Source of the DNA: Actinoplanes sandaracinus
GTDB lineage: Bacteria > Actinomycetota > Actinomycetes > Mycobacteriales > Micromonosporaceae
Length of the DNA: 64,000 nucleotides
Assembly: GCF_030009775.1 (NCBI RefSeq)
Contig: NZ_JASCTH010000028.1
Span: forward strand, 1 to 64,000
Direction: 5' to 3'
In this document: one piece after another, positions 1 through 7,558 of the stretch
Layout: every line of letters starts with the position of its first letter
How positions within the stretch are numbered: position 1 is the stretch's first letter
Translations under genes and position numbers: made by a program
Notes under the pieces: generated by a model
What the model was told of the DNA's origin: nothing
Databases searched by the model: none
What the model saw: the letters and a program-made list of their open reading frames with translations, nothing else

Positions 1-1
1 C

Positions 2-172
2 GAGCAGATCCTCTTCAACGAGCTGCGCCCCGGCCAGATCGTCGTCGTCGACTGCGAGGGCGACCCGGCCAAGTTCGAGAAGGCGAAGCTGGTCTTCCAG
101 GGCGCCGAGAAGGGCGTGACGGTGCCCGACGCGGTGCCCGCCGACCTCGCGGTGCCGACCACCGAGGAGTGA
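2..172 (+). CDS. clpC: ClpC ATPase, C-terminal end (partial)
   Basis: The reading frame enters from the left edge and ends at TGA 170-172, giving the last 56 residues. The visible segment (ILFNELRPGQIVVVDCEG, then KFEKAKLVFQG) matches the end of the D2 small domain of actinobacterial ClpC/ClpC1, the AAA+ unfoldase that feeds substrates to the ClpP protease in the cytoplasm. The acidic tail TTEE is typical. The ATPase motifs lie outside the window, so the call rests on the tail alone. A strong hairpin follows, so clpC appears to end its own transcript. Confidence 0.85.
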   Translation, partial: EQILFNELRPGQIVVVDCEGDPAKFEKAKLVFQGAEKGVTVPDAVPADLAVPTTEE

Positions 173-193
173 CCCGCTAAGGCGTGACGTGTT

Positions 194-220
194 CGGCCCG
201 GCTGCGACGCAGCCGGGCCG
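194..220 (+). terminator. intrinsic terminator of clpC
   Basis: A perfect 12-bp inverted repeat (CGGCCCGGCTGC / GCAGCCGGGCCG) with a three-base loop starts 21 bases after the clpC stop codon and is followed by TTCGCATAT. The U tract is weak, as is usual in high-GC actinobacteria. Confidence 0.85.
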
Positions 221-262
221 TTCGCATATCTCGGTCGCGGCCGGTCCGGGGCGCGGCCGATC

Positions 263-871
263 ATGTGCCCCATGCAACGTCAGATCAGAGCGGTGTACGA
301 CGACAGCACCGTGACCGTCTACCAGGCGTACTCACCGGACATCGCTGATCCGGCGGTCCGTGCCGGACGGTTCGTGCCACCGTTCAAACGGGACCGGATG
401 ACCTGGATCAAACCGTCCTTCCTGTGGATGATGTACCGCTGCGGCTGGGCGTCGAAGCCCGGCCAGGAGCGGGTGCTGGCCGTGTCGATCACCCGGGCCG
501 GTTTCGAGTGGGCGCTGGCGAACGCGTCGCTCAGCCACTACGAGCGCAGTGTCCACCCGGACCGGGCCACCTGGCAGCGGGACCTGAAACGGGCGCCCAC
601 CCGGGTCCAGTGGGACCCGGAACGCGACCTGCGCCTGCGGGAGCTGCCCTACCGGTCGCTGCAGGTCGGGCTGGGCGGGGCGGCGGCGGTGCTCTACGTC
701 GACGAGTGGACCACCGGCATCACCGACGTGACGCCGCTGGTGGGTGAGATCCGCGCGTTGCTCGACTCCGGCGACGAACCGGGCGCGAACAGACTGCTGC
801 CGGTGGAGCGGGTCTATCCCCTGCCCGCCGGTGTCGCCGCCCACCTGCACGCCGACCCGCCCGGGCACTGA
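263..871 (+). CDS. DUF4291 family protein
   Basis: A 202-residue protein matching DUF4291 over nearly its whole length. The family hallmarks are QIRAVYDDSTVTVYQAY near the N-terminus, KPSFLWMMYRCGWASKPGQE around residues 52-70, and LRELPYRSLQVGL around 127-139. Biochemical function is not known for the family. The first ATG is used here; ATG 272 (MQRQIRAV) is an equally good start because the conserved block begins there. The gene is convergent with mutY. No signal peptide or membrane segment is visible. Confidence 0.85.
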   Translation: MCPMQRQIRAVYDDSTVTVYQAYSPDIADPAVRAGRFVPPFKRDRMTWIKPSFLWMMYRCGWASKPGQERVLAVSITRAGFEWALANASLSHYERSVHPDRATWQRDLKRAPTRVQWDPERDLRLRELPYRSLQVGLGGAAAVLYVDEWTTGITDVTPLVGEIRALLDSGDEPGANRLLPVERVYPLPAGVAAHLHADPPGH

Positions 872-896
872 AGCCCTCCTGGCGCCGCCGGATCAG

Positions 897-993
897 CCCG
901 GTGGCCGCGCTGCGGCCCCGGGCCGCCGTAGGACGCCGCGGGGGAGCCGCGGGACGGTCCTGGTGCGGTTGAGGGCGCTCTGCGCCGTACCCC
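897..993. repeat. dispersed intergenic element, copy A
   Basis: A stretch of about 95 bp between the convergent DUF4291 and mutY genes. It shares three ordered blocks with a second copy at 14427-14519: CCCGGTGGnCGCGCTGCG, GGGAGCCnCGGGACGGTCC and CTCTGCGnCGTACCC. Both copies sit between convergent genes. Confidence 0.55.
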
Positions 994-994
994 G

Positions 995-1891
995 CTAGAG
1001 GTCTTGCACTCCGCCCTTGGGGGTGTCGCCGGCGAGAACGAAGTCCTCGACGCCGAGGCGCTCGACGAGGCCGTCCTCGACGAGACCGGCGAGGGCCCGG
1101 GCACGCTGCACCTCGTCCTGCCAGACCACGTCGAGGCGCTGGCGCGGAACGGGCCCGGTGGCGTGCCTCAGGACCTCCAGGAGCAGGCCGCGGACCTGCC
1201 GGTCGGTGCCGGCGTAGCGCTGCGGTTTGCGGCTCGGGCCGTCCGGCAATGGCTGGCCGGTGAGCCGCCAGGCGCACACGTCGTGGAACGGGCAGACGGC
1301 ACAGCGAGGGGCGCGGGCGGTGCAGACGATCGCGCCGAGTTCCATGAACGCGATGCTGGCGCGGGCCGCGGCCGCCGAGTCGGGCGGCAGCAGCGCCTCC
1401 ATCGCGGTCAGGTCGGCGGCGGTCGTGGCCTGCCCCGCATCCGGTTTGCCCTCGACCGCGCGGCAGACGACCCGGCGCACGTTGGTGTCGACGACCGGAT
1501 GCCGCTGGCCGTAGGCGAACGTCGCCACCGCCCGCCCGGTGTACGTGCCGACGCCGGGCAGTGCGAGCAGGTGTTCCAGCGAGGAGGGGACGTGGCCGCC
1601 GTGCCGTTCGACGATGGCGACCGCGCACGCGTGCAGACGCATCGCCCGGCGCGGGTAGCCGAGCCGCCCCCACATCCGGATCGCTTCGGACGGCGGGTCG
1701 TCGGCGAGCGCGGCCGGGGTGGGCCAGCGGGTCATCCAGGAGCGCCAGGCGGGCTCGACCCGGACGACCGGGGTCTGCTGCAGCATCACTTCGCTGACCA
1801 GTACTCCCCAGGGGGTGGTGTCCGGCTGACGCCACGGAAGAGCGCGGGCATTTGCGGCATACCAGGTGATGGCTTCGTCGGCGAGAGTCAT
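995..1891 (-). CDS. mutY: A/G-specific adenine glycosylase MutY
   Basis: Base-excision repair enzyme that removes adenine mispaired with 8-oxoguanine. The 298-residue protein has the conserved ALPWR start, SEVMLQQT (catalytic Glu34), the helix-hairpin-helix LPGVGTYTGRAV, the VVDTNV motif with the conserved Asp, and a 4Fe-4S cluster motif with C-x6-C-x2-C-x5-C spacing (CTARAPRCAVCPFHDVC). It is shorter than the E. coli enzyme (about 350 residues), with a reduced C-terminal NUDIX-like domain, as in many actinobacteria. The start is ATG 1891. It is divergent from the ACT-domain gene, with 20 bases between the two starts. Confidence 0.95.
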   Translation of the reverse strand: MTLADEAITWYAANARALPWRQPDTTPWGVLVSEVMLQQTPVVRVEPAWRSWMTRWPTPAALADDPPSEAIRMWGRLGYPRRAMRLHACAVAIVERHGGHVPSSLEHLLALPGVGTYTGRAVATFAYGQRHPVVDTNVRRVVCRAVEGKPDAGQATTAADLTAMEALLPPDSAAAARASIAFMELGAIVCTARAPRCAVCPFHDVCAWRLTGQPLPDGPSRKPQRYAGTDRQVRGLLLEVLRHATGPVPRQRLDVVWQDEVQRARALAGLVEDGLVERLGVEDFVLAGDTPKGGVQDL

Positions 1892-1911
1892 ATCCCGTTT
1901 ACTGTAAGCGG

Positions 1912-2421
1912 GTGCACGAGCTTGCCATCACCGTCATCGGACCGGACCGGTCCGGCATCGTGGCCGACGTCTCCGAGGCCCTGGCCGAGGTCGGGGCGAA
2001 CCTGACCGACTCGACGATGACCCGCCTGCGCGGCCACTTCGCGATGACCCTGATCTGCAACGGCCTCTCTTCCCAGGACGCGGAGCGGGCACTCGGGCCG
2101 CTGGCCACCGGTGGCCTGATCGCCACCGTCCGCCCCGTCGAGCCGGAGGTGGACGAGGCGCCGGCCGGGGAGCCCTACCTGGTCAGCGTGCACGGGGCGG
2201 ACCGGCTCGGCATCGTCGCCGCGGTGACCCGGGTGGTCGCCGCCGCGGGCGGCAACATCACCGACCTCACCACCCGCCTCACCGGCCCGCTCTACCTGCT
2301 GGTCGCCGAGGTGGACGTGCCGCCCGGCACCGCCGACGACCTGGGTGAGCGGCTCGCCGTGGTCGCCGCCGAGCTGGACGTCGACGTGTCGCTGCGCCGC
2401 TCCGACTCGGAGATCCTGTGA
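1912..2421 (+). CDS. tandem ACT-domain protein, GcvR-like
   Basis: The 169-residue protein consists of two ACT domains, about residues 1-75 (ELAITVIGPDRSGIVADV) and 88-165 (YLVSVHGADRLGIVAAV). This architecture is that of glycine cleavage system regulatory protein GcvR and of stand-alone ACT proteins, which bind amino acids. No DNA-binding domain is present. GTG start. Its stop overlaps the start of the deformylase gene (GTGA), so the two are probably translationally coupled. The ligand and partner are not evident from the sequence. Confidence 0.85.
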   Translation: MHELAITVIGPDRSGIVADVSEALAEVGANLTDSTMTRLRGHFAMTLICNGLSSQDAERALGPLATGGLIATVRPVEPEVDEAPAGEPYLVSVHGADRLGIVAAVTRVVAAAGGNITDLTTRLTGPLYLLVAEVDVPPGTADDLGERLAVVAAELDVDVSLRRSDSEIL

Positions 2422-2915
2422 GGAAGGTGGTCACCGCGCCCGCGGCCGTGCTCAGCACTCCCGGCGCGGAAGTCGACGCGTGCGACCCGGGGATCGTCGA
2501 GCTGGCCGGGGAACTGGTCGCCATCATGCGGGCGTCACCCGGTTGTGTCGGTCTGGCCGCGCCGCAGATCGGCGTGAGCGCGCAGGTCTTCTGCGTCGAC
2601 GTGACCGGCCATCCGAAGGCGGCGACCACGCACGGCGAGTTCGTCCTCTGCAACGCGAAGATCATCGAGGCGAGCCGGTGGCGTCCCGGCCGGGAGGGCT
2701 GCATGTCGGTGCCCGACCTCACCGGCGATGTGAGACGGGCCGCCCGGATCGTGGTCGAGGCGGTCCGGCCGGGCACCGGCGAACCGGTCACCATCACCAC
2801 CGACGCGTTCGAGGCACGCGCCCTGCAGCACGAGATCGATCACTGCGCCGGAAAGCTCTTCCTCGATCGGGTGGCCGGGGCGCACGCCGTCTACCAGCGC
2901 AAGGTCTATCTCTAA
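2418..2915 (+). CDS. def: peptide deformylase
   Basis: Removes the formyl group from the N-terminal methionine of new proteins and is a metalloenzyme. All three family motifs are present: G-x-GLAAPQIG (CVGLAAPQIG), EGC(L/M)S as EGCMSVP, and HEIDH near residue 138, which supply the Cys and two His metal ligands. At 165 residues it has the usual length. The GTG start overlaps the TGA of the ACT-domain gene by four bases. Confidence 0.95.
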   Translation: MRKVVTAPAAVLSTPGAEVDACDPGIVELAGELVAIMRASPGCVGLAAPQIGVSAQVFCVDVTGHPKAATTHGEFVLCNAKIIEASRWRPGREGCMSVPDLTGDVRRAARIVVEAVRPGTGEPVTITTDAFEARALQHEIDHCAGKLFLDRVAGAHAVYQRKVYL

Positions 2916-2998
2916 CGAGCGGTGTCGTGAGTTGGTGTCGCATAACCGGCGCGTCGTGCACATAGCGACGGGTGTGCGGGTTTACCGTTGGCGGCATC

Positions 2999-3733
2999 AT
3001 GCGTGCGACGGTTGGTCCCCTCCCACCCGCGGTCTACTGGCGGCGGCGTGTGGTCGTGCTGAGCGCGGTGCTGCTCGGCGTCATCGTGCTGTTCAACACC
3101 TGCTCCGGTGGGGACGAACCAGACCCGAAGAAGACGTCCTCCCAGGCCTCGCAGAACCCGGCACCGGCCCCGAAGAACCCGAGCGCGTCGCCGAGTCCGT
3201 CGCTTGAGGACAGTGCGCCGCCGAAAGGCGGCGACCCCTACCCCGACCCGGCCGATCTGCTCTCCCGGCCGCCCGGCGACGGCGAGGCGCTCCCCCCACC
3301 GGCGACCTCCGCACCCGCCAATGTGCCGGCCGCCGGGCAGGGCTGCACCGACGCGGAACTCAACCTGACGCCGGTCCCCACGGACACGTCGCCGCGGCGG
3401 GGCGTCCCGACCGACATCAAGCTGAAGATCAAGAACGTCGGCAACCGCACCTGCACCCGTGATCTCGGCGCCAGCGCGCAGGAGCTCTACATCGTCGCCG
3501 CCGCACAGCGCATCTGGTCCTCCGACCAGTGCGCCGGGCTCAAGGGCAACAACGTCGTGACGCTCGCTCCCGGCGCCGAGCAGCTCTTCGAGGTCACCTG
3601 GAACGGCAAGCAGTCCAACCAGTGCACCGGCACCGCGGCGTCCGGCCCCGTCCCGCCGGCCGGCGCCTACCAATTGTTCGGGCGCCTCGATCAGATGATC
3701 AGCACCCCGGTCGTGCTCACCGTCGTCGCCTGA
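2999..3733 (+). CDS. membrane-anchored or secreted protein, unknown function
   Basis: A protein of about 244 residues. A short basic N-terminus (YWRRR) precedes one hydrophobic segment (VVVLSAVLLGVIVLFNTC), which acts as a membrane anchor or uncleaved signal. A low-complexity Pro/Ser/Ala/Asp linker follows, then a compact C-terminal domain of about 130 residues (QGCTDAELNLTPVPTDTS to the end) with four cysteines and a beta-rich pattern resembling the extracellular domain seen in many actinobacterial secreted proteins. ATG 2999 was chosen over GTG 2972 because it places the basic residues directly before the hydrophobic segment. The family was not recognised. Confidence 0.75.
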   Translation: MRATVGPLPPAVYWRRRVVVLSAVLLGVIVLFNTCSGGDEPDPKKTSSQASQNPAPAPKNPSASPSPSLEDSAPPKGGDPYPDPADLLSRPPGDGEALPPPATSAPANVPAAGQGCTDAELNLTPVPTDTSPRRGVPTDIKLKIKNVGNRTCTRDLGASAQELYIVAAAQRIWSSDQCAGLKGNNVVTLAPGAEQLFEVTWNGKQSNQCTGTAASGPVPPAGAYQLFGRLDQMISTPVVLTVVA

Positions 3734-3734
3734 T

Positions 3735-4244
3735 TTGGTCGCCGCACTCGAGCTCTACCCGGACGTCGACACGACACGCCGGATCCGTACCCTCTGGCGC
3801 GCTCTGGAAGCCGACGGCATCCCGTCCCTCGGCTCCCTGCACCAGAAACACCGCCCGCACGTGTCCCTCGCCGCCGCCCACCGCCTCGATCCGCACGCGG
3901 TGGCCGACGCCCTCGGTGACTTCCCGGTCGGCCGGGGCCTGAGCCTCGACATCGACTTCGTCGGCCAGTTCGTCGGCCGCGTCCTGTGGCTCGGCATCAC
4001 CGTCACCGAGGAACTGCTCGCCCACCACCGCGCCGTGCACGAACGCCTCACCGCCGGCGGCGTAGAGGTGTGGGAACACTACCGGCCGGGGCGATGGGTG
4101 CCGCACTGCACGATCTCGCTGCGCGTGCCCAACCCGATGATGGCCCCGGCGGTCCGCCGCTGCCTGGAATACCTCCCGCTGCGGGCCACGGTCGTCGGCG
4201 CGGCCCTCGCCGACCACGCCAACGACATCAGCCATCCGCTCTGA
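3735..4244 (+). CDS. 2'-5' RNA ligase family (2H phosphoesterase) protein
   Basis: A 169-residue protein with the two H-x-S/T-x motifs of the 2H phosphoesterase superfamily: PHVSLA in the N-terminal lobe and PHCTIS near residue 125. These two histidines form the active site in LigT-type cyclic phosphodiesterases/RNA ligases. The TTG start lies one base after the upstream stop, which suggests co-translation. The substrate cannot be told from sequence. Confidence 0.85.
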   Translation: MVAALELYPDVDTTRRIRTLWRALEADGIPSLGSLHQKHRPHVSLAAAHRLDPHAVADALGDFPVGRGLSLDIDFVGQFVGRVLWLGITVTEELLAHHRAVHERLTAGGVEVWEHYRPGRWVPHCTISLRVPNPMMAPAVRRCLEYLPLRATVVGAALADHANDISHPL

Positions 4245-4504
4245 GCCCCGAACCCCGCGCCGGGCTTCAGGTCTCGCGGCGGCTTCCGGCTCTCCCAGCA
4301 TTTTTCGTACGATCCAGCAACACGCCTGTGGCTACCCCGCAAGGTCCGCGCGGCTCCCGGCCGAAGCGCGACCGCCGGGCATATCCGGTGGTCACCGGCT
4401 GGCAGTCGCCGCCGTACCACGCCGAAACAGCGGCAGCCGGCATCCCGGCGTCCACCCGGCCAGGCAGATCAACCGACCGTGGCCGGCGGTTGCAGGCGAC
4501 AGCC

Positions 4505-4557
4505 AGCCGTAGCCCAGCCGTGAAATACCCGCCGCATTACCTACCGGAGCTACGGCT
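4505..4557. repeat. REP-like palindromic unit 1
   Basis: A 53-bp unit bounded by perfect 8-bp inverted ends, AGCCGTAG and CTACGGCT. It shares its boundaries, length and an internal CGTGAAAT block with unit 2, which starts 84 bases downstream. Confidence 0.7.
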
Positions 4558-4588
4558 CGAGGGCTTCAGTTGTTCCGTTGACCGGCCC

Positions 4589-4641
4589 AGCCGTAGTTCA
4601 GGCGTGAAATCGGCGTCGGATGACCTGCTTGGGCTACGGCT
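4589..4641. repeat. REP-like palindromic unit 2
   Basis: Also exactly 53 bp with the same AGCCGTAG / CTACGGCT ends and CGTGAAAT at the same offset. The interior otherwise differs from unit 1, so the ends and the CGTGAAAT block are what is conserved. Confidence 0.7.
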
Positions 4642-4800
4642 GTCTCCGCCCTGCTGAGGCAGCCTTGATCCCGCTTGCCGGTGTTGTTGCGGTGCCTTCC
4701 ACGGCTCTGGGGGTGTTGCTCGGGCAACTCAGACAGCCCCGACGATCAGCCGGAGCGTTGCTGGCCGTTCGCCCGGGCTGTTCTGGAGGGTTGAGGCCCG

Positions 4801-5886
4801 TCAGGCGGAGTGGCGTCCGCGGCGGACCTGGCGCCCGGCGAACAGCAGGCCGGTGCCGATGAGGAGGGCGCCACCCGCGTAGAGCGCGAGACTCACCGAG
4901 TCGGCCCCGGTGGCCGGCAGCCGGTCGTCAGGGGTGGCATCCGGGACCGGGGTGGTCGCCGGGACGGTCGGAGCCGCTGAGGCGGTCGGGGCGGCGGCAG
5001 GACTCTCCGAAGCCGTCGGCACGGCCGACGTAGGCGAGGCAGCGGGCGCAGTGGTGGGCGTGGTCGTGGGCGCGGTGGACGGCGCGGCCGGCGGTGCGGT
5101 CGTGGGGCGGGCGGTCGGTGTGACCGTGGTCGGGCCCGGAGTGGGAGCCTCGGCGCAGTCCGACGGCTTGCTCCATGCTCCCCGGCTGGTGGTGAAGCTG
5201 TTGTCACGGACCTCGACGACCGCCGGCTTCCGGCTGACGAACTCGTGGAACGCGCCGGCACGGACCCGCACGAGCCGGCCGTCCACGGTGAACGTGGCGT
5301 CCACGTTGGCGCCGGCCGCGTTGGCGAGGCGGGTGTGCAGGTTGCCGGCGCAGTCGCTGCGGAACGACACCGACGGCTTCGGCGAGCAGGTCCCGGAACC
5401 ACCGTTGTACCAGGCCCGGACCCCGCTGGACCGGCTGCCGAGGCCGCTGGTCGATCCGAGTTTGGCGTCGCCGTACGGCGTGGTGCCGGTGGTGATCTCG
5501 TTCCGGATCGAGGTGCCGAAGATCGTGTCGACCTGGGTGTGGCAGCCGGGCACGCCGACCTCGAGGCGGACGCTGCGGTGCCCGGAGTCGATCCGGGCCC
5601 GGTCGGTGTCGTAGGCGAACTGCGGCACCGCATAGTTCCGGGCCGGCGCGGTGTAGGACACGAGCGAGAAGTCCTGCTGCTCGCCGTTGCAGAGCGGCCG
5701 GACGGCGGTGATCGTGGCGGTCCCGGCCGGCCCGTCGAAGGTGTGCTGGAAGGTGGCCTCGGCCGCGCGCACGCAGGAGCCCCCGGTGGTGGCGTTGGCG
5801 GCCGGTGCGATGCCGGCGAAGGCGCTGGTGGCGACGACGGTGCCACCGAGGACGAGCATGAAGCGACGCAAGATTCCGGCCCCCAC
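4801..5886 (-). CDS. LPXTG-type cell-wall-anchored surface protein
   Basis: The 361-residue precursor has a signal peptide (ILRRFMLVLGGTVVATSAFA, cleavage near APAANA), an extracellular domain of about 210 residues with six cysteines, a long Pro/Thr/Ala/Ser linker (about 250-320), then LPATG, a hydrophobic helix and a basic tail (RRGRHSA). This is a complete sortase sorting signal, so the protein is expected to be attached to peptidoglycan. The function of the extracellular domain is not recognised. The start used is GTG 5886; TTG 5871 (just before RRFML) would give a more compact signal peptide. The linker explains the strong compositional bias around 4950-5150. Confidence 0.85.
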   Translation of the reverse strand: MGAGILRRFMLVLGGTVVATSAFAGIAPAANATTGGSCVRAAEATFQHTFDGPAGTATITAVRPLCNGEQQDFSLVSYTAPARNYAVPQFAYDTDRARIDSGHRSVRLEVGVPGCHTQVDTIFGTSIRNEITTGTTPYGDAKLGSTSGLGSRSSGVRAWYNGGSGTCSPKPSVSFRSDCAGNLHTRLANAAGANVDATFTVDGRLVRVRAGAFHEFVSRKPAVVEVRDNSFTTSRGAWSKPSDCAEAPTPGPTTVTPTARPTTAPPAAPSTAPTTTPTTAPAASPTSAVPTASESPAAAPTASAAPTVPATTPVPDATPDDRLPATGADSVSLALYAGGALLIGTGLLFAGRQVRRGRHSA

Positions 5887-6293
5887 AGGATCGGGTCGGG
5901 GGCGGTCTCACCACTGACTCCCCGGGCCGCAATGCGGTGACCGATCGAAGCTCGGCCCGGATCATAATCTCCCCAGTTACGGGTGCTCGCGACGTTTTGT
6001 CCCGGCGGTGAGAAGGCTAGGCATCACCTGTGAGTCACAACAGTGGCCATTACGGTGGGTGATGTCGACCATCGTCGGATAGTTCCTGTGCGGCCTAATG
6101 CAGTGGCGCGATGTCACAGCCGACCGATTGCTGAGTGACGCGAATCACTCCAGGATTCACCATGTGACTCCCTGTGTCGATCGAGGTCGAGACAGGTTGT
6201 CCCCCGAACGGTTCGGGCGGCTGGTCTGCCAGGCCGGCCCTCACCGCCCGCAGCTCCGTGGAGACCACCGCGGACGCCTGGAAGGCCGGGGAA
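5887..6293. other. intergenic region between surface protein and disA
   Basis: No gene is supported. It contains the 5' leader of the minus-strand surface protein gene, including GC-rich complementary segments (5887-5960), and an inverted repeat GAGTGA-6-TCACTC at 6133-6150, which could be an operator. The repeat lies beyond the disA stop codon. Confidence 0.5.
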
Positions 6294-7475
6294 TCAGACG
6301 TAGCGTTCGAGAATGGAGGCCTCGGCGAGCCGGGACAGACCCTCCCGCACGCCCCGCGCCCGCGCGTCACCCACACCCTCGACGGCCTGCAGGTCTTCGA
6401 CGGTGGCGCCGAGCAGACGCTGAAGGCTGCCGAAGTGGTCGACCAGCCGGTCGACGATCTGCGCGGGCAGGCGCGGCACCTTGGCGAGCAGCCGGAAACC
6501 GCGCGGCGAGACGGCCGAGTCGAGGGAGTCGGAGGCGCTGGGATAGCCGATCGCCTTGGCGACCGCCACCAGGTCGATCATCTCGGTGGCGGTCAGCAGG
6601 TCGAGTTCGACCAGCGCCTCGTCAAGGGTGCGGGCCTTACGGCCGGACGGCAGGTAGTCGCGGATGACCAGGGTGCGGTCGGAGTCGACGCCGGCCATCA
6701 ACTCGTCGAGCTGGAGAGCCAGCAGGCGCCCGTCGGTGCCCAGTTCCACCACGTAACCGGAGATCTCGTCGGCGATCCGGCGAACCATCTCGAGCCGCTG
6801 CACCACCGCGACGGCGTCGCGGACCGTCACGAGGTCTTCGATCTCCAGCGCCGACAGGGTGCCGGACACCTCGTCGAGCCGCAGCTTGTAGCGCTCCAGC
6901 GTGGCCAGGGCCTGGTTGGCGCGGGACAGGATGGCGGCCGAGTCGTCCAGGACGTGCCGCTGACCGTTCACATAGAGGCCGATGATGTGCATCGACTGGC
7001 TCACGGAGATCACCGGGTAACCGGACTGTTTCGCCACCCGCTCGGCGGTGCGGTGCCGGGTGCCGGACTCCTCCGACGGGATGGACGGGTCGGGCATCAG
7101 GTGCACGGCGGCGCGGACTATGCGGGTGCCGTCGCTGGACAGGACCACCGCGCCGTCCATCTTGCACAGCTCACGGAGCCGGGTGGCGGAGAACTCCACA
7201 TCGAGCGGGAAACCGCCGGTGCAGATGGTCTCGACGACGGTGTCATAGCCGAGCACGATGAGGGCGCCGGTGCGGCCCCGGAGGATGCGCTCCAGACCGT
7301 CACGCAGCGCGGTGCCCGGGGCCATCAGGGCGAGGTTGGCCCGGAGCGGATCGCTCGCGCCGCCGGTGAGGCCGGCGTTTGCCGTCGGTGTCATCGCGCG
7401 ATGGCCCGCGCCGTTGACGCCGGGACGCGGCGTTGAACTGGCGGAGGGCTTGGAACCATCGCGGTCGAGCGGCAC
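6294..7475 (-). CDS. disA: DNA integrity scanning diadenylate cyclase DisA
   Basis: Makes the second messenger c-di-AMP from two ATP and monitors branched DNA. The N-terminal DAC domain shows the DGA motif (CKMDGAVVLSSDG) and the RHR motif (ESGTRHRTAERVA). A central helical spine follows, then a C-terminal helix-hairpin-helix DNA-binding domain (ATVEDLQAVEGVGDARA). At 393 residues it is about 35 longer than usual; the extra Ser/Pro/Ala-rich N-terminus may be spurious, with a start nearer MTPTANAG possible. It lies 83 bases downstream of radA in the same direction, the conserved arrangement in which RadA restrains DisA activity. Confidence 0.95.
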   Translation of the reverse strand: MPLDRDGSKPSASSTPRPGVNGAGHRAMTPTANAGLTGGASDPLRANLALMAPGTALRDGLERILRGRTGALIVLGYDTVVETICTGGFPLDVEFSATRLRELCKMDGAVVLSSDGTRIVRAAVHLMPDPSIPSEESGTRHRTAERVAKQSGYPVISVSQSMHIIGLYVNGQRHVLDDSAAILSRANQALATLERYKLRLDEVSGTLSALEIEDLVTVRDAVAVVQRLEMVRRIADEISGYVVELGTDGRLLALQLDELMAGVDSDRTLVIRDYLPSGRKARTLDEALVELDLLTATEMIDLVAVAKAIGYPSASDSLDSAVSPRGFRLLAKVPRLPAQIVDRLVDHFGSLQRLLGATVEDLQAVEGVGDARARGVREGLSRLAEASILERYV

Positions 7476-7558
7476 CCGGACATTCTACGGACTGTCATCC
7501 GGACCAACGAGTCGTGGATTGATGAATGTTCCGTAGCGTGATGAAACGTGACTCTCCG

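Larger units (their letters stand above)
4245..4800. other. intergenic region with REP-like units, no gene seen
   Basis: No open frame here has convincing coding character. The stretch lies between convergent genes and contains two 53-bp palindromic units (4505-4557 and 4589-4641). The rest shows no recognisable element. Confidence 0.6.

Noticed and set aside
6133..6150. Terminator for disA
   Set aside because: The stem is only six bases with a six-base loop and lies about 145 bases beyond the stop. It is more likely an operator or chance.
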